Source: Lysobacteraceae bacterium
Lineage (GTDB): Bacteria > Pseudomonadota > Gammaproteobacteria > Xanthomonadales > Wenzhouxiangellaceae
Direction: 5' to 3'
NCBI GenBank assembly: GCA_020201235.1
Contig: JAIVHD010000348.1
Location: 1-5,293 of the forward strand
Length of the DNA stretch: 5,293 nt
The position numbers and the translations under genes were made by a program. The notes under the pieces were generated by a model. The model had not been told where the DNA came from. It ran no database searches and saw nothing but the letters and a program-made list of their open reading frames with translations. Shown here piece after piece: positions 1 to 5,293 of the stretch (its first letter is position 1; each line of letters begins with the position of its first letter).

Positions 1-271
1 CGGTTATCTGGCTTCGGGCCAGACCCAGGCCCAGGCTCATGAGCGCAACCGCCCCAATAACAATAGCTACATTGGCCCGCTTACTCTTGTACATATCGAG
101 CATGAACAGGAGCATGACCAAAGCCATGATCCCCGCCATGATAAAGGTCATGAACAAGCGGGTTTCACTGAACCACACATGGCCAAGCTGATAGGTGGTC
201 GAGTACATCAGACCAAACATCAGCGTCGCAGACACGGCGATCATCAAGATAAAATTTCTGTAGGGATGCAT
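1..271 (-). CDS. DUF305-family membrane protein, N-terminal part (runs off left edge)
   Basis: Ninety codons are visible, starting at the ATG at 271 and continuing past position 1. The sequence shows three hydrophobic segments at about residues 7-24, 39-59 and 67-85, the third preceded by a basic YKSKR stretch. It ends in ARSQIT, just where DUF305 proteins of this architecture enter the soluble, His-containing DUF305 domain, which lies outside the window. The start is supported by GGAGAG (276-281, read on the minus strand) a few bases upstream. From family knowledge, such proteins are small membrane-anchored proteins often found near metal-resistance and mobile regions; their biochemical role is not settled. 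Base composition (about 53% G+C by hand count) is lower than in the right-hand operon, which suggests a separate origin. Family assignment rests on the membrane part only. Confidence 0.72.
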   Translation of the reverse strand, partial: MHPYRNFILMIAVSATLMFGLMYSTTYQLGHVWFSETRLFMTFIMAGIMALVMLLFMLDMYKSKRANVAIVIGAVALMSLGLGLARSQIT

Positions 272-275
272 TGAA

Positions 276-281
276 CTCTCC
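276..281 (-). promoter_or_regulatory. Ribosome binding site of the DUF305-family gene
   Basis: Read on the minus strand this is GGAGAG, four bases before the ATG at 271-269. It decides the start of the membrane protein. I looked for a promoter further upstream (282-384, minus) and found only AT-rich pieces such as TATAAG without a well-spaced -35 box, so none is called. Confidence 0.65.
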
Positions 282-334
282 TGTGACATCTCACGCTTGA
301 AAAAGCGCTTATACGTACCAGAAAGCTATAACCA

Positions 335-374
335 TGTCACCCATCGGTCTGTTCGATAGCAAACATGGGTGATA
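335..374. repeat. Short inverted repeat between the DUF305 gene and the IS91 remnant
   Basis: TCACCCAT at 337-344 is matched by ATGGGTGA at 365-372, a perfect 8-bp inverted repeat with a 20-base loop. One wobble and one A-T pair outside it extend the stem to 10. It sits at the outer edge of the IS91 remnant and upstream of the divergent DUF305 gene. It could be an operator, a weak hairpin or chance. No T-run follows it in either direction, so it is not a convincing terminator. Confidence 0.35.
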
Positions 375-384
375 CTGCCCTTAG

Positions 385-1021
385 CCGTTTGACGGCTACC
401 TGCAGTGCGGTCGACTGGAGTACGGGTTCCTGCGCCTTCGATGCGACACCTGCCACGCCGAGCACCTGCTGGCGTTCAGCTGCAAACGCCGTGGTTTCTG
501 CCCCAGCTGCGGGGCGCGGCGCATGGTCGACGGCGCGGCCTGGCTGGTCGACCAGGTGTTGCCCGAGCGGCCGATCCGGCAATGGGTGCTGAGTCTGCCG
601 TTTCCACTGCGGTTTCTGTTGGCTACAAACCCGACGCTCATCAGCCGCGTGCTCGGCATCGTCTACCGCGTCATCGCCGCACACCTGATCAAGCAGGCCG
701 GCTACAGGCAACAGTCCGCCCGCACCGGTGCGGTCACACTGATCCAGCGCTTCGGCTCGGCACTGAACCTGAACGTCCACTTCCACATGCTATTTCTCGA
801 CGGCGTCTATGAACGGGCGCCCGACGGCACCCGACCTCGGTTTCAGTGGCTACGCGCGCCTACGTCGGCCCAACTCGCGCAACTGGCCCACACGATTGCC
901 CGCCGGGTGGGGCGATTGCTGGAGCGTGAAGGATTGCTGGAGCGCGACACCGAGCAGCTCAATCTGGGCGAAGCGATCGACACTGACGACCCGATGCCCG
1001 AGCTGGTCGGCCATTCCATCA
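385..1021 (+). pseudogene. IS91-family transposase remnant, N-terminal and HUH part
   Basis: The reading frame is open from after the stop at 382-384. It shows the IS91 signature: a zinc-binding region with C-x2-C (codons at 442 and 451), a Cys at 481 and C-x2-C (499 and 508), including SCKRRGFCPSCGARRM. This is followed by VLSLPFPLRFLLA and then VTLIQRFGSALNLNVHFHM. HFH (778-786) is the metal-binding HUH motif of rolling-circle transposases. The first roughly 40-60 residues of the family and any native start are missing: homology begins near FDGYLQCG with stops just before it. After PELVGHSIT (about 1020) similarity stops and the frame runs on without meaning to a TGA at 1153-1155. A transposase lacking its start and its tyrosine region cannot be active. 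The left IS end was not found. Family assignment is firm; exact boundaries are estimates. Confidence 0.85.
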
Positions 1022-1027
1022 CCTTAG

Positions 1028-1354
1028 CCCACCACCCGCTTCTACGGAGTATTTGCGTCCAACAGCCCGTATCGTGCACGGATCACGCCGGCCGGGCGCG
1101 GGCGAGGCGGCAAGCGCGCCAAGCCGGCGCGAGAAAAAAATCACACGCCGGCTGAACAACAAGCCCCAATGCGTTGGGCGCAAAGGCTCAAGCGCGTGTT
1201 CCAGATCGACGTCGAGACTTGCCCAGAATGTGGCGGCTCGGTCAAGATCATCGCCTGCGCGGACGGGCAGATTTTCGCGTCCGACTTCGAGCCACAGGCG
1301 GCGACAGCCGCTTCGACTTTGCAGCACAGCGTGGTTCGGCAGCGTAGAGATTGA
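1028..1354 (+). pseudogene. IS91-family transposase remnant, C-terminal part
   Basis: This is the same transposase resumed in the next reading frame. It begins at about TRFYGVFASNSPYRARITPA, which in IS91 proteins lies over a hundred residues beyond the point where the upstream fragment stops. It continues through a basic linker into MRWAQRLKRVFQIDVETC and PECGGSVKIIAC, the typical C-terminal zinc-ribbon segment (C-x2-C, first Cys codon 1220-1222). The intervening piece is absent, and by family knowledge it should carry the catalytic tyrosine region. Similarity ends near IIAC (about 1257). The remaining 32 codons to the TAG at 1345-1347 in the next frame, or to the in-frame end at 1354, do not resemble the family, so the true C-terminus is also gone. 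The roughly 95 bases at 1258-1350 match nothing I recognise on either strand. Confidence 0.8.
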
Positions 1355-1802
1355 TTTCGCGGCGATCGCGCGGCGTGCTATGGCATATCGCCGCAATAGC
1401 GCTTTCGAGCGCTCTGATCAATCTTGCGGCACCGGTTGGCGGCGGACTCACGCCGCTGGCGTTTGTTGCATTCGCGCCCTGGCTGGCGGTGTTGAGTCGC
1501 GATCTGCGGCCCACTACGGCCTTCGTGTCCGGGCTGGTCATGGGCTTGGTCTATATCATCCCGCTGCACTGGCCAACCTTTGCCGCAGCGGTGGCCGCCG
1601 GCGGCACCCAGGGCTGGGCGCTGCATCTGACCACGCTGGGCTTATTCTTCTGCTACGCACTGCCGTTTGCCCTCTATGCGCCACTGGACGGAATCCTGCG
1701 CCGCCGCTGGATCTTGCCGGCCCCGGTCTGGGCTCTGCTGCGCGCCGCGCTGCTGGCCAGCTTCATGTGCCTGGTCTGGGCACCGTTCCCCTACACGTCG
1801 CC
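1351..1802 (+). pseudogene. lnt: Apolipoprotein N-acyltransferase-like (Lnt) remnant, membrane N-terminus
   Basis: An open frame from TTG 1351 (GTG 1375 is an alternative start) encodes a strongly hydrophobic protein start. It contains ALINLAAPVGGGLTPLAFVA, then FAPWLAVLSR, a segment with GLVMGLVYIIPLHW, and several further membrane spans up to LVWAPFPYTS. The pattern of a first helix followed by LAFVAFAPWLAVL and GLVMGLVY resembles the N-terminal membrane domain of Lnt, which transfers the third acyl chain to lipoproteins in the inner membrane. Beyond about 1800 this frame turns into low-complexity, Ser/Thr/Ala/Arg-rich sequence that is plainly out of frame. It stays open far into the antisense of the patatin gene, which is an artefact. 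No ribosome binding site was seen. A related nitrilase-superfamily membrane protein is the main alternative. Confidence 0.6.
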
Positions 1803-2036
1803 CACATGGCCAGCTTTACCCCTTTCAGCCGCCACCCCATCGATCACTGGGATCTTGCCCTGGCCCAGTTGCGTGCGGCCGAATTCGGTCTGCCGATCCT
1901 GCGCGCCGTCAACCGCGGCTCGGCCGGCTGGATCGATGCCAACGGCCGCGTGCGCGCGCTCAGCGATCGATTCGGCCGCCACGCCGAGTGTTACGACATC
2001 TGGACGCCGTCCGGCCCGGCGACGATCTACAGCTAA
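1803..2036 (+). pseudogene. lnt: Lnt-like remnant, piece of the carbon-nitrogen hydrolase domain
   Basis: In a different frame from the membrane part, HMASFTPFSRHPIDHWDLAL is followed by AQLRAAEFGLPILRAVNRGS and AGWIDANGRVRALSDRF, ending GPATIYS and TAA (2034-2036). This corresponds to the Lnt region just after the catalytic cysteine, where the family has a pattern like MARMRALExGRPxLRATNNG, a short hairpin around IDxxGR, and then TPYxRxGD. The piece stops exactly where the RxGD segment should follow. An internal deletion of roughly 200-250 codons, estimated from family length, removes the Glu and Lys catalytic residues and probably the Cys. The last transmembrane helix is also missing. The stop is created at the junction with the patatin gene, so the gene is dead. 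Confidence 0.65.
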
Positions 2037-3069
2037 ACATCTCGCTCAGATTGACCGTGCTGCATTGGCCGATGGACGGCAATGTCTGTTCAAGCCAGGC
2101 AGCGGTGGTTTCACGACCCAGGTCGCGCAGCGTGGTCAGAAACGCCCATTCGGTATTCATCTTGGACGAAGCACCGAGGCGTTTCAATTCCTGCTGGTTC
2201 TCGATCAGATGCACGCGCACCTGCCGGTAATCTTCGCGCGACAGCTTGCCGTCGCAAATGAGGCGGTCCACAAAATCGATCGCGCGAAGTTCCTTGAGCA
2301 GGCTGCCGTTGAAGCTGATTTCGTTGACCCGGTTCTGGATTTCCATGGCCGTACGCGGTATTCCCCGGCGTTCGATCGGATTAATCTGCACGATCACAGT
2401 GTCGTCTGTTCCGGTCTTGCCGTGAAACGGAAACAACGACGGATTGCCCATGTATCCGCCGTCCCAATAGGGCACGCCATCGATCTCCACCGCTTGATAG
2501 AGCTGCGGCAGGCAGGCCGAGGCCATTACCATATCTACCGTGAGTTCTTCGCGGGGAAAGATCTTGACTTTTCCGGTTTCAACATTGGTCGCCGAAATAA
2601 ACAGTTCGAAGGCCTCGCATTTGCGCACCATGTCGAAATCGATGCTGTCTTTGACCAGATCGCGCAGCGGATTGATATTCATCGGGTTGAGCTGGTAAGG
2701 CGAGACCATGCGCGAGAGCGCGTCCATGGCGTGATAGACGGGGTTGTTCTCCAGCCCCCAGTTGCCCATCAGCACATCGATCGGCATGCGCCGCAGTGGG
2801 CTGTTTTTCGCGCCCTCGCTCATGCAGCGCCAGAAATGCTCGAGTGCTGAACGCGCGCCCTCAGGGCCGCCGCGGGTGAATCCGTCGGCCAATGCGACGG
2901 CATTCATCGCGCCTGCCGAGGTACCCGACACGCCGGCGATCTGGAGTCTGCCGTCTTCGAGAAGGTAATCGAGCACACCCCAGGTAAAGGCGCCATGCGC
3001 GCCGCCGCCTTGCAGCGCGATGTTCACGGGTTTGGCGCTGGGTTTTTTAACGGGTTTGGCCTTGGTCAT
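1960..3069 (-). CDS. Patatin-like phospholipase, with a C-terminus altered at a junction
   Basis: The protein has 369 residues from the ATG at 3069. This ATG overlaps the stop of the decarboxylase gene as ATGA, and GAGG (3079-3082, minus) lies 9 bases upstream, so translation is probably coupled. A Lys/Pro-rich start (MTKAKPVKKPSAKP) is followed by the patatin core: oxyanion loop LQGGGAHG (residues 19-26), nucleophile motif GTSAG with Ser51, and catalytic Asp203 in YWDGG. Together these form the Ser-Asp dyad of patatin-type acyl hydrolases. No signal peptide or membrane segment is visible, so it is likely cytoplasmic or peripheral. Homologous sequence seems to end near STVNLSEMF (residues 338-345). 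The last 24 residues, beginning SCRSSPGR, are antisense Lnt sequence, so the native stop has been lost. The catalytic core is intact. The substrate is unknown; phospholipid or other acyl esters are expected from the family. Confidence 0.9.
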   Translation of the reverse strand: MTKAKPVKKPSAKPVNIALQGGGAHGAFTWGVLDYLLEDGRLQIAGVSGTSAGAMNAVALADGFTRGGPEGARSALEHFWRCMSEGAKNSPLRRMPIDVLMGNWGLENNPVYHAMDALSRMVSPYQLNPMNINPLRDLVKDSIDFDMVRKCEAFELFISATNVETGKVKIFPREELTVDMVMASACLPQLYQAVEIDGVPYWDGGYMGNPSLFPFHGKTGTDDTVIVQINPIERRGIPRTAMEIQNRVNEISFNGSLLKELRAIDFVDRLICDGKLSREDYRQVRVHLIENQQELKRLGASSKMNTEWAFLTTLRDLGRETTAAWLEQTLPSIGQCSTVNLSEMFSCRSSPGRTASRCRNTRRGGRIDR

Positions 3070-3839
3070 TTGATGCTGCCTCGTTTGGGTTGTGAAGGGG
3101 CCAGGTAATCGTGAACCACACGGCCGTAGGGCAGAGACAGGTCGGCGATGATGTGTTGCCCCTCGATGACGCGGCGCACGGGAAGATCGGCCACTGGCGC
3201 ATTGACATGCGGCACCAGGTGCAGGCGCGCACGACCGCGCCAGAACCCCTTGACTGTGATGTCGGTCATCTCGAAGGCCACCAGCTCGGCGATCCGGGGC
3301 TTGCCGGTGACGCAGGGGATCAGCTTGAGGTTTACGCTGGTCCTGGCAAGCCGCGCCGCACAGTCGGCCGGATCGTCGCACAGCGTTTCATGCTTGTAGA
3401 CCATTGTGCCCATGGCGACCCGCTGGCCGGCATACGACAGCGTGCCGGTTAGCGTGTCGCGGACCACGCGCAGGTCCGGCTCGCCCCAGCGCTTCGGAAA
3501 GCCCCAGATTTCGCGACCGGCCGTGATCGGCGGCTCGTCATTGAGAAACATCATCGCGGTGTAGTTGACCGGAGCGCCGTCGAGCAGACAGGGAATGACG
3601 ATGCCCGATTCCTGATAGGCACCAAAACCCGAGCTATCGGGCATGTCGATCCATTCATAGACCACGGTGCCCGAGCCGTCGGGCTCCAGTGGCTCCGGAA
3701 GCATGGCGCGGATCGCATCGGCGTCGGTTTCGTAGATCACATTGAAGTATTGGCGACCGACGAAGCGGTAGGGACCGCTGGGAAAGCTGGGGTTTGCTGG
3801 CGGCATACCGGCAAGGGACAGGATGTCGTCTGGGGTCAT
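3066..3839 (-). CDS. adc: Acetoacetate decarboxylase
   Basis: This 257-residue protein matches the family length (clostridial enzyme about 244). It converts acetoacetate to acetone and CO2 through a Schiff base. The start at MTPDDILSLAGMP is supported by alignment with the clostridial N-terminus, both leading into FPxGPYxFxxRxYFN. There is no clear Shine-Dalgarno sequence before it. Residues equivalent to the known active site are present: Arg29, Glu62, Glu77 (in YQESG) and Lys116 (GREIWGFPK), the expected Schiff-base lysine. The neighbouring second lysine of the clostridial enzyme, the one linked to lowering the pKa, is Arg117 here. The gene lies 94 bases behind the dehydrogenase that supplies acetoacetate and overlaps the patatin gene by 4 bases. 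Substrate assignment is strong from the residues and context, though the superfamily contains enzymes with other activities. Confidence 0.92.
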   Translation of the reverse strand: MTPDDILSLAGMPPANPSFPSGPYRFVGRQYFNVIYETDADAIRAMLPEPLEPDGSGTVVYEWIDMPDSSGFGAYQESGIVIPCLLDGAPVNYTAMMFLNDEPPITAGREIWGFPKRWGEPDLRVVRDTLTGTLSYAGQRVAMGTMVYKHETLCDDPADCAARLARTSVNLKLIPCVTGKPRIAELVAFEMTDITVKGFWRGRARLHLVPHVNAPVADLPVRRVIEGQHIIADLSLPYGRVVHDYLAPSQPKRGSIK

Positions 3840-3933
3840 TTGGAGACTCGGGCTGATGATTGTTCAGATGCCGGGGTCGCACCGATCACGGCGCTATCGA
3901 CATGTTTGGCTGCCATTGGACCAAGCCAGCCGA

Positions 3934-4704
3934 TCAATCCATGCGCCAGCCGTGGCTGACCACGATGCTTTGGCCGGTCAGCGCGTTGGTGGGGAAACTC
4001 GCGAGGAACAGTGCGGTGCGAGCGATATCGTCCACCGTGGTGAATTCATTGTCCACGGTCTCGCCCAGCATCACCTTGCTCACAACCTCCTGTTCGGAGA
4101 TCCCGAGATCTCTGGCCTGTTCGGGGATCTGCTTTTCCACCAGCGGGGTCTTGACGAAGCCCGGGCAAATCACGTTGGTGCGCACGCCTTTCGGGCCACC
4201 CTCCTTGGCGATGGTGCGCGCAAGACCCATGAGTGCGTGCTTGGCCGAGACATACGGCGCCTTGAGCGCCGAGGCCTCTTGTGAATGCACCGAACCCATG
4301 TACAGAATGGTGCCCGAGCCGCGTTGGTACATGCCCGGCAGCACTGCGCGCGAGGTCAGGAAGGCACCGTCGAGGTGAATCGACACCACCTTGCGCCATT
4401 CGTCGTAGCTGAACTCCTCGACCCGCTTGACCATCTGAATGCCAGCGTTGGAGACCAGCACATCGACCCGGCCGTGCGCCGCGATCACCTGCTCTACGCC
4501 GCGCTGCACCGTCGCTTCATCGGTCACATCCATTGCAATGCCGAGATGCTCGTCACCGAGGTTGCGCGCTGCCTCCTGCGCCCCATCCGAATTGAGATCG
4601 GCAATGGCGACGATGCCGCCGGCTTCGGCGAAAACCCGCGCGATTTCAAGCCCGATGCCGCTGGCACCACCGGTGATGACGCAAATCTTTCCATTCAAAT
4701 TCAT
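3934..4704 (-). CDS. bdhA: D-3-hydroxybutyrate dehydrogenase (SDR family)
   Basis: This 256-residue cytoplasmic short-chain dehydrogenase interconverts D-3-hydroxybutyrate and acetoacetate with NAD(H). Visible motifs are TGGASGIG (11-18), Asp36 at the end of strand 2 (NAD rather than NADP preference), NAG (86-88), Ser138, Tyr151 and Lys155 (YVSAK), and ICPGFVKTP (179-187). Residues equivalent to the substrate carboxylate contacts of the Pseudomonas fragi enzyme are all present with a constant offset of 4: Gln90, His140, Lys148, Gln192 and Trp253. This makes the substrate call firm. His110 stands where most SDRs have the active-site Asn; I believe this is usual in this subfamily. The start has AAGGAA (4711-4716, minus) at good spacing. 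It is the first gene of the operon, followed by the decarboxylase. Confidence 0.95.
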   Translation of the reverse strand: MNLNGKICVITGGASGIGLEIARVFAEAGGIVAIADLNSDGAQEAARNLGDEHLGIAMDVTDEATVQRGVEQVIAAHGRVDVLVSNAGIQMVKRVEEFSYDEWRKVVSIHLDGAFLTSRAVLPGMYQRGSGTILYMGSVHSQEASALKAPYVSAKHALMGLARTIAKEGGPKGVRTNVICPGFVKTPLVEKQIPEQARDLGISEQEVVSKVMLGETVDNEFTTVDDIARTALFLASFPTNALTGQSIVVSHGWRMD

Positions 4705-4710
4705 GTTCTG

Positions 4711-4716
4711 TTCCTT
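4711..4716 (-). promoter_or_regulatory. Ribosome binding site of the dehydrogenase gene
   Basis: On the minus strand this reads AAGGAA, six bases before the ATG at 4704. It confirms the start chosen for the 3-hydroxybutyrate dehydrogenase and marks the head of the operon. Confidence 0.6.
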
Positions 4717-4739
4717 AATGTTTTATGGGTTTCCGTGAC

Positions 4740-4751
4740 GTCCGGCCGGAC
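4740..4751. promoter_or_regulatory. 12-bp perfect palindrome upstream of the dehydrogenase, candidate operator
   Basis: GTCCGGCCGGAC is its own reverse complement and lies 35 bases upstream of the dehydrogenase start. Between it and the gene is an AT-richer stretch (4717-4731) where a -10 element could lie. A TetR-like gene ends upstream, so an operator role is conceivable. In DNA this GC-rich, short palindromes also arise by chance, and a second copy was not seen. The call rests on position and symmetry only. Confidence 0.25.
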
Positions 4752-4776
4752 CGGCAGGCCGCGGGTATGAGTCCTA

Positions 4777-4959
4777 AGCCCGGCTTATTCACCACCCGAT
4801 CTACTGCGGCGGCCCCAGGCCCCGCGTCTGCGGCGTTTTGCGCGGTCGCGCATCCTCACCGGACAGGCAAGTACGCCTCCGGTGCGCTCGGTCGTAAAAC
4901 GCCGCAGCCACAGGACCTGGAACCGCCTCGCGACGACCGGATGGTGAATAAGCCGGGCT
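4777..4959. repeat. 183-bp nested imperfect palindrome, MITE-like
   Basis: The ends are perfect 18-bp inverted repeats: AGCCCGGCTTATTCACCA (4777-4794) and its complement (4942-4959). Inside lie a second perfect 12-bp pair, CTGCGGCGTTTT (4828-4839) with 4896-4907, and a central hairpin. The central hairpin pairs CACCGG (4857-4862) with CCGGTG (4879-4884) and AGGC with GCCT around the loop AAGTAC (4869-4874). All pairs share nearly the same centre, so the whole element can fold as one long hairpin with small bulges. It has no convincing coding content: the one ORF across it (4725-4961) is a by-product of symmetry. Sharp ends and length suggest a non-autonomous miniature transposable element or a dispersed extragenic palindrome. 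No clear target duplication flanks it. The rest of the intergenic space (4960-5060) shows nothing I recognise. Confidence 0.75.
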
Positions 4960-5060
4960 GAGAGGCTTTCGAATTTAGCGCTGGTCGAATACGGAAAAGC
5001 AGTCTTGGCTTAGATTCTGCGCTCTTTTTCGCGTAGTCGGTCCACCTTCGGCCTCAAAAG

Positions 5061-5096
5061 ATCGAAAAATCTGGTTGCGCTGCAACCGAATTTTGG
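5061..5096 (-). terminator. Probable intrinsic terminator of the TetR-like gene
   Basis: Read on the minus strand, GGTTGC (5087-5082) and GCAACC (5078-5073) form a perfect 6-bp stem with a 3-base loop. An A-rich stretch precedes it and AGATTTTT follows, so the stem extends through A-T pairs and ends in a T-run. It begins 22 bases after the stop codon at 5110. The hairpin is modest in GC content, and the opposite strand also has a short T-run (5091-5094), so it might act in both directions. Confidence 0.5.
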
Positions 5097-5109
5097 TGCC
5101 AGCCCGACG

Positions 5110-5293
5110 TCATTGAGGCGTCGTGCGCCAGCTGCGCGCTCCGAGAAAGATCAGGCGTAGTTGCATGATGAAGTTTTCGGTCAATTCCTTTTCGGCCTGG
5201 GTCTGGCCGGCGGGCAGGTCGAGGATGTCGATGGCGGCGTTCATCATGGTGGTCACGACCAGACCGCAGATCAGTTCCAGCGCGTCCATTGAC
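5110..5293 (-). CDS. Probable TetR-family transcriptional regulator, C-terminal end (cut by right edge)
   Basis: Sixty codons and a TGA are visible. The peptide runs from SMDALELICGLVVTTMMNAA through IDILDLPAGQTQAEKELTEN to an amphipathic helix (FIMQLRLIFLGARSWR) and a short tail. It is all-helical in character and resembles the last ligand-binding-domain helices of TetR/AcrR proteins, where a helix ending in QLRxxxxGA with an aromatic residue is common. The DNA-binding helix-turn-helix that would prove this lies outside the window. It is on the same strand as the operon, 405 bases upstream of the dehydrogenase start, with a probable terminator and the long palindrome in between, so it is not in one transcript with it. 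Whether it controls the operon is only a positional guess. Confidence 0.5.
   Translation of the reverse strand, partial: SMDALELICGLVVTTMMNAAIDILDLPAGQTQAEKELTENFIMQLRLIFLGARSWRTTPQ

Noticed and set aside
385..1354. A functional frameshifted IS91 transposase
   Set aside because: The two frames do not meet at a slippery site. A block of the protein is absent between them, and the start and C-terminus are also missing.
1053..2036. A 327-residue plus-strand ORF
   Set aside because: The first about 250 codons are Arg-rich shadow sequence of the transposase and Lnt-like frames. Only the last about 75 codons are meaningful, and these are reported as the Lnt-like fragment.
1351..2850. A 499-residue plus-strand ORF that looks like one large protein
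   Set aside because: Only the first about 150 codons resemble a membrane protein. The rest is out-of-frame Lnt sequence and then antisense of the patatin gene, whose motifs are clear on the minus strand.
3070..3381. N-terminal extension of the patatin gene to position 3381
   Set aside because: The added residues are the decarboxylase gene read in another frame. The ATG at 3069 has the ATGA overlap, a GAGG upstream and fits the patatin domain start.
3840..3933. A terminator or separate promoter between the dehydrogenase and decarboxylase genes
   Set aside because: No GC-rich hairpin with a T-run and no convincing -35/-10 pair was seen in these 94 bases, so the genes are treated as one operon.
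4777..4959. The palindrome as a CRISPR array or a tRNA/attachment site
   Set aside because: There are no regularly spaced direct repeats or spacers, and no tRNA-like cloverleaf or CCA end. The symmetry is inverted only.
4725..4961. A 78-codon plus-strand ORF over the palindrome
   Set aside because: It is composed of the palindrome arms, has no ribosome binding site and no recognisable peptide.

Overview
The window suggests a GC-rich proteobacterium (roughly 60-68% G+C in the operon by spot count). The gene set, a ketone-body/PHB-type module with a patatin-like hydrolase, would suit a beta- or gammaproteobacterium. The genus cannot be fixed from the sequence. All intact genes lie on the minus strand, and the only plus-strand coding content is decayed.

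Layout. (1) Positions 1-271 hold the N-terminal part of a DUF305-family membrane protein (minus strand, running off the left edge), with a good ribosome binding site. It is less GC-rich than the rest. (2) Positions 385 to about 1257 (plus) are a remnant of an IS91-family (HUH/Y2) transposase, lacking its start, a large internal block and its extreme C-terminus. (3) Positions 1351-2033 (plus) are a remnant of an apolipoprotein N-acyltransferase-like (Lnt) gene. Its membrane N-terminus is joined out of frame to a piece of the late nitrilase-like domain, with most of the catalytic domain missing. (4) Positions 1960-4704 (minus) form a compact three-gene operon in the order 3-hydroxybutyrate dehydrogenase, acetoacetate decarboxylase, patatin-like phospholipase. 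The last two overlap by the 4 bases ATGA. (5) Positions 4705-5109 are intergenic. They contain a 183-bp nested imperfect palindrome with perfect 18-bp ends, a short 12-bp palindrome close to the dehydrogenase start, and a likely terminator. (6) Positions 5110-5293 (minus) are the C-terminal end of a probable TetR-family regulator, cut by the right edge.

How it works together. The dehydrogenase interconverts D-3-hydroxybutyrate and acetoacetate, and the decarboxylase turns acetoacetate into acetone and CO2. The patatin-like hydrolase is translationally coupled to the decarboxylase and may act on lipid or polyester substrates, but its substrate is unknown. The TetR-like gene is a candidate regulator by position only.

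The left third looks like a scarred integration zone where IS91 and Lnt fragments abut the 3' end of the operon. The patatin gene appears to have lost its native stop codon there and to read into antisense Lnt sequence. I found no convincing new defence, CRISPR or RNA system. The palindrome and the patatin/Lnt scar are the items most worth checking.
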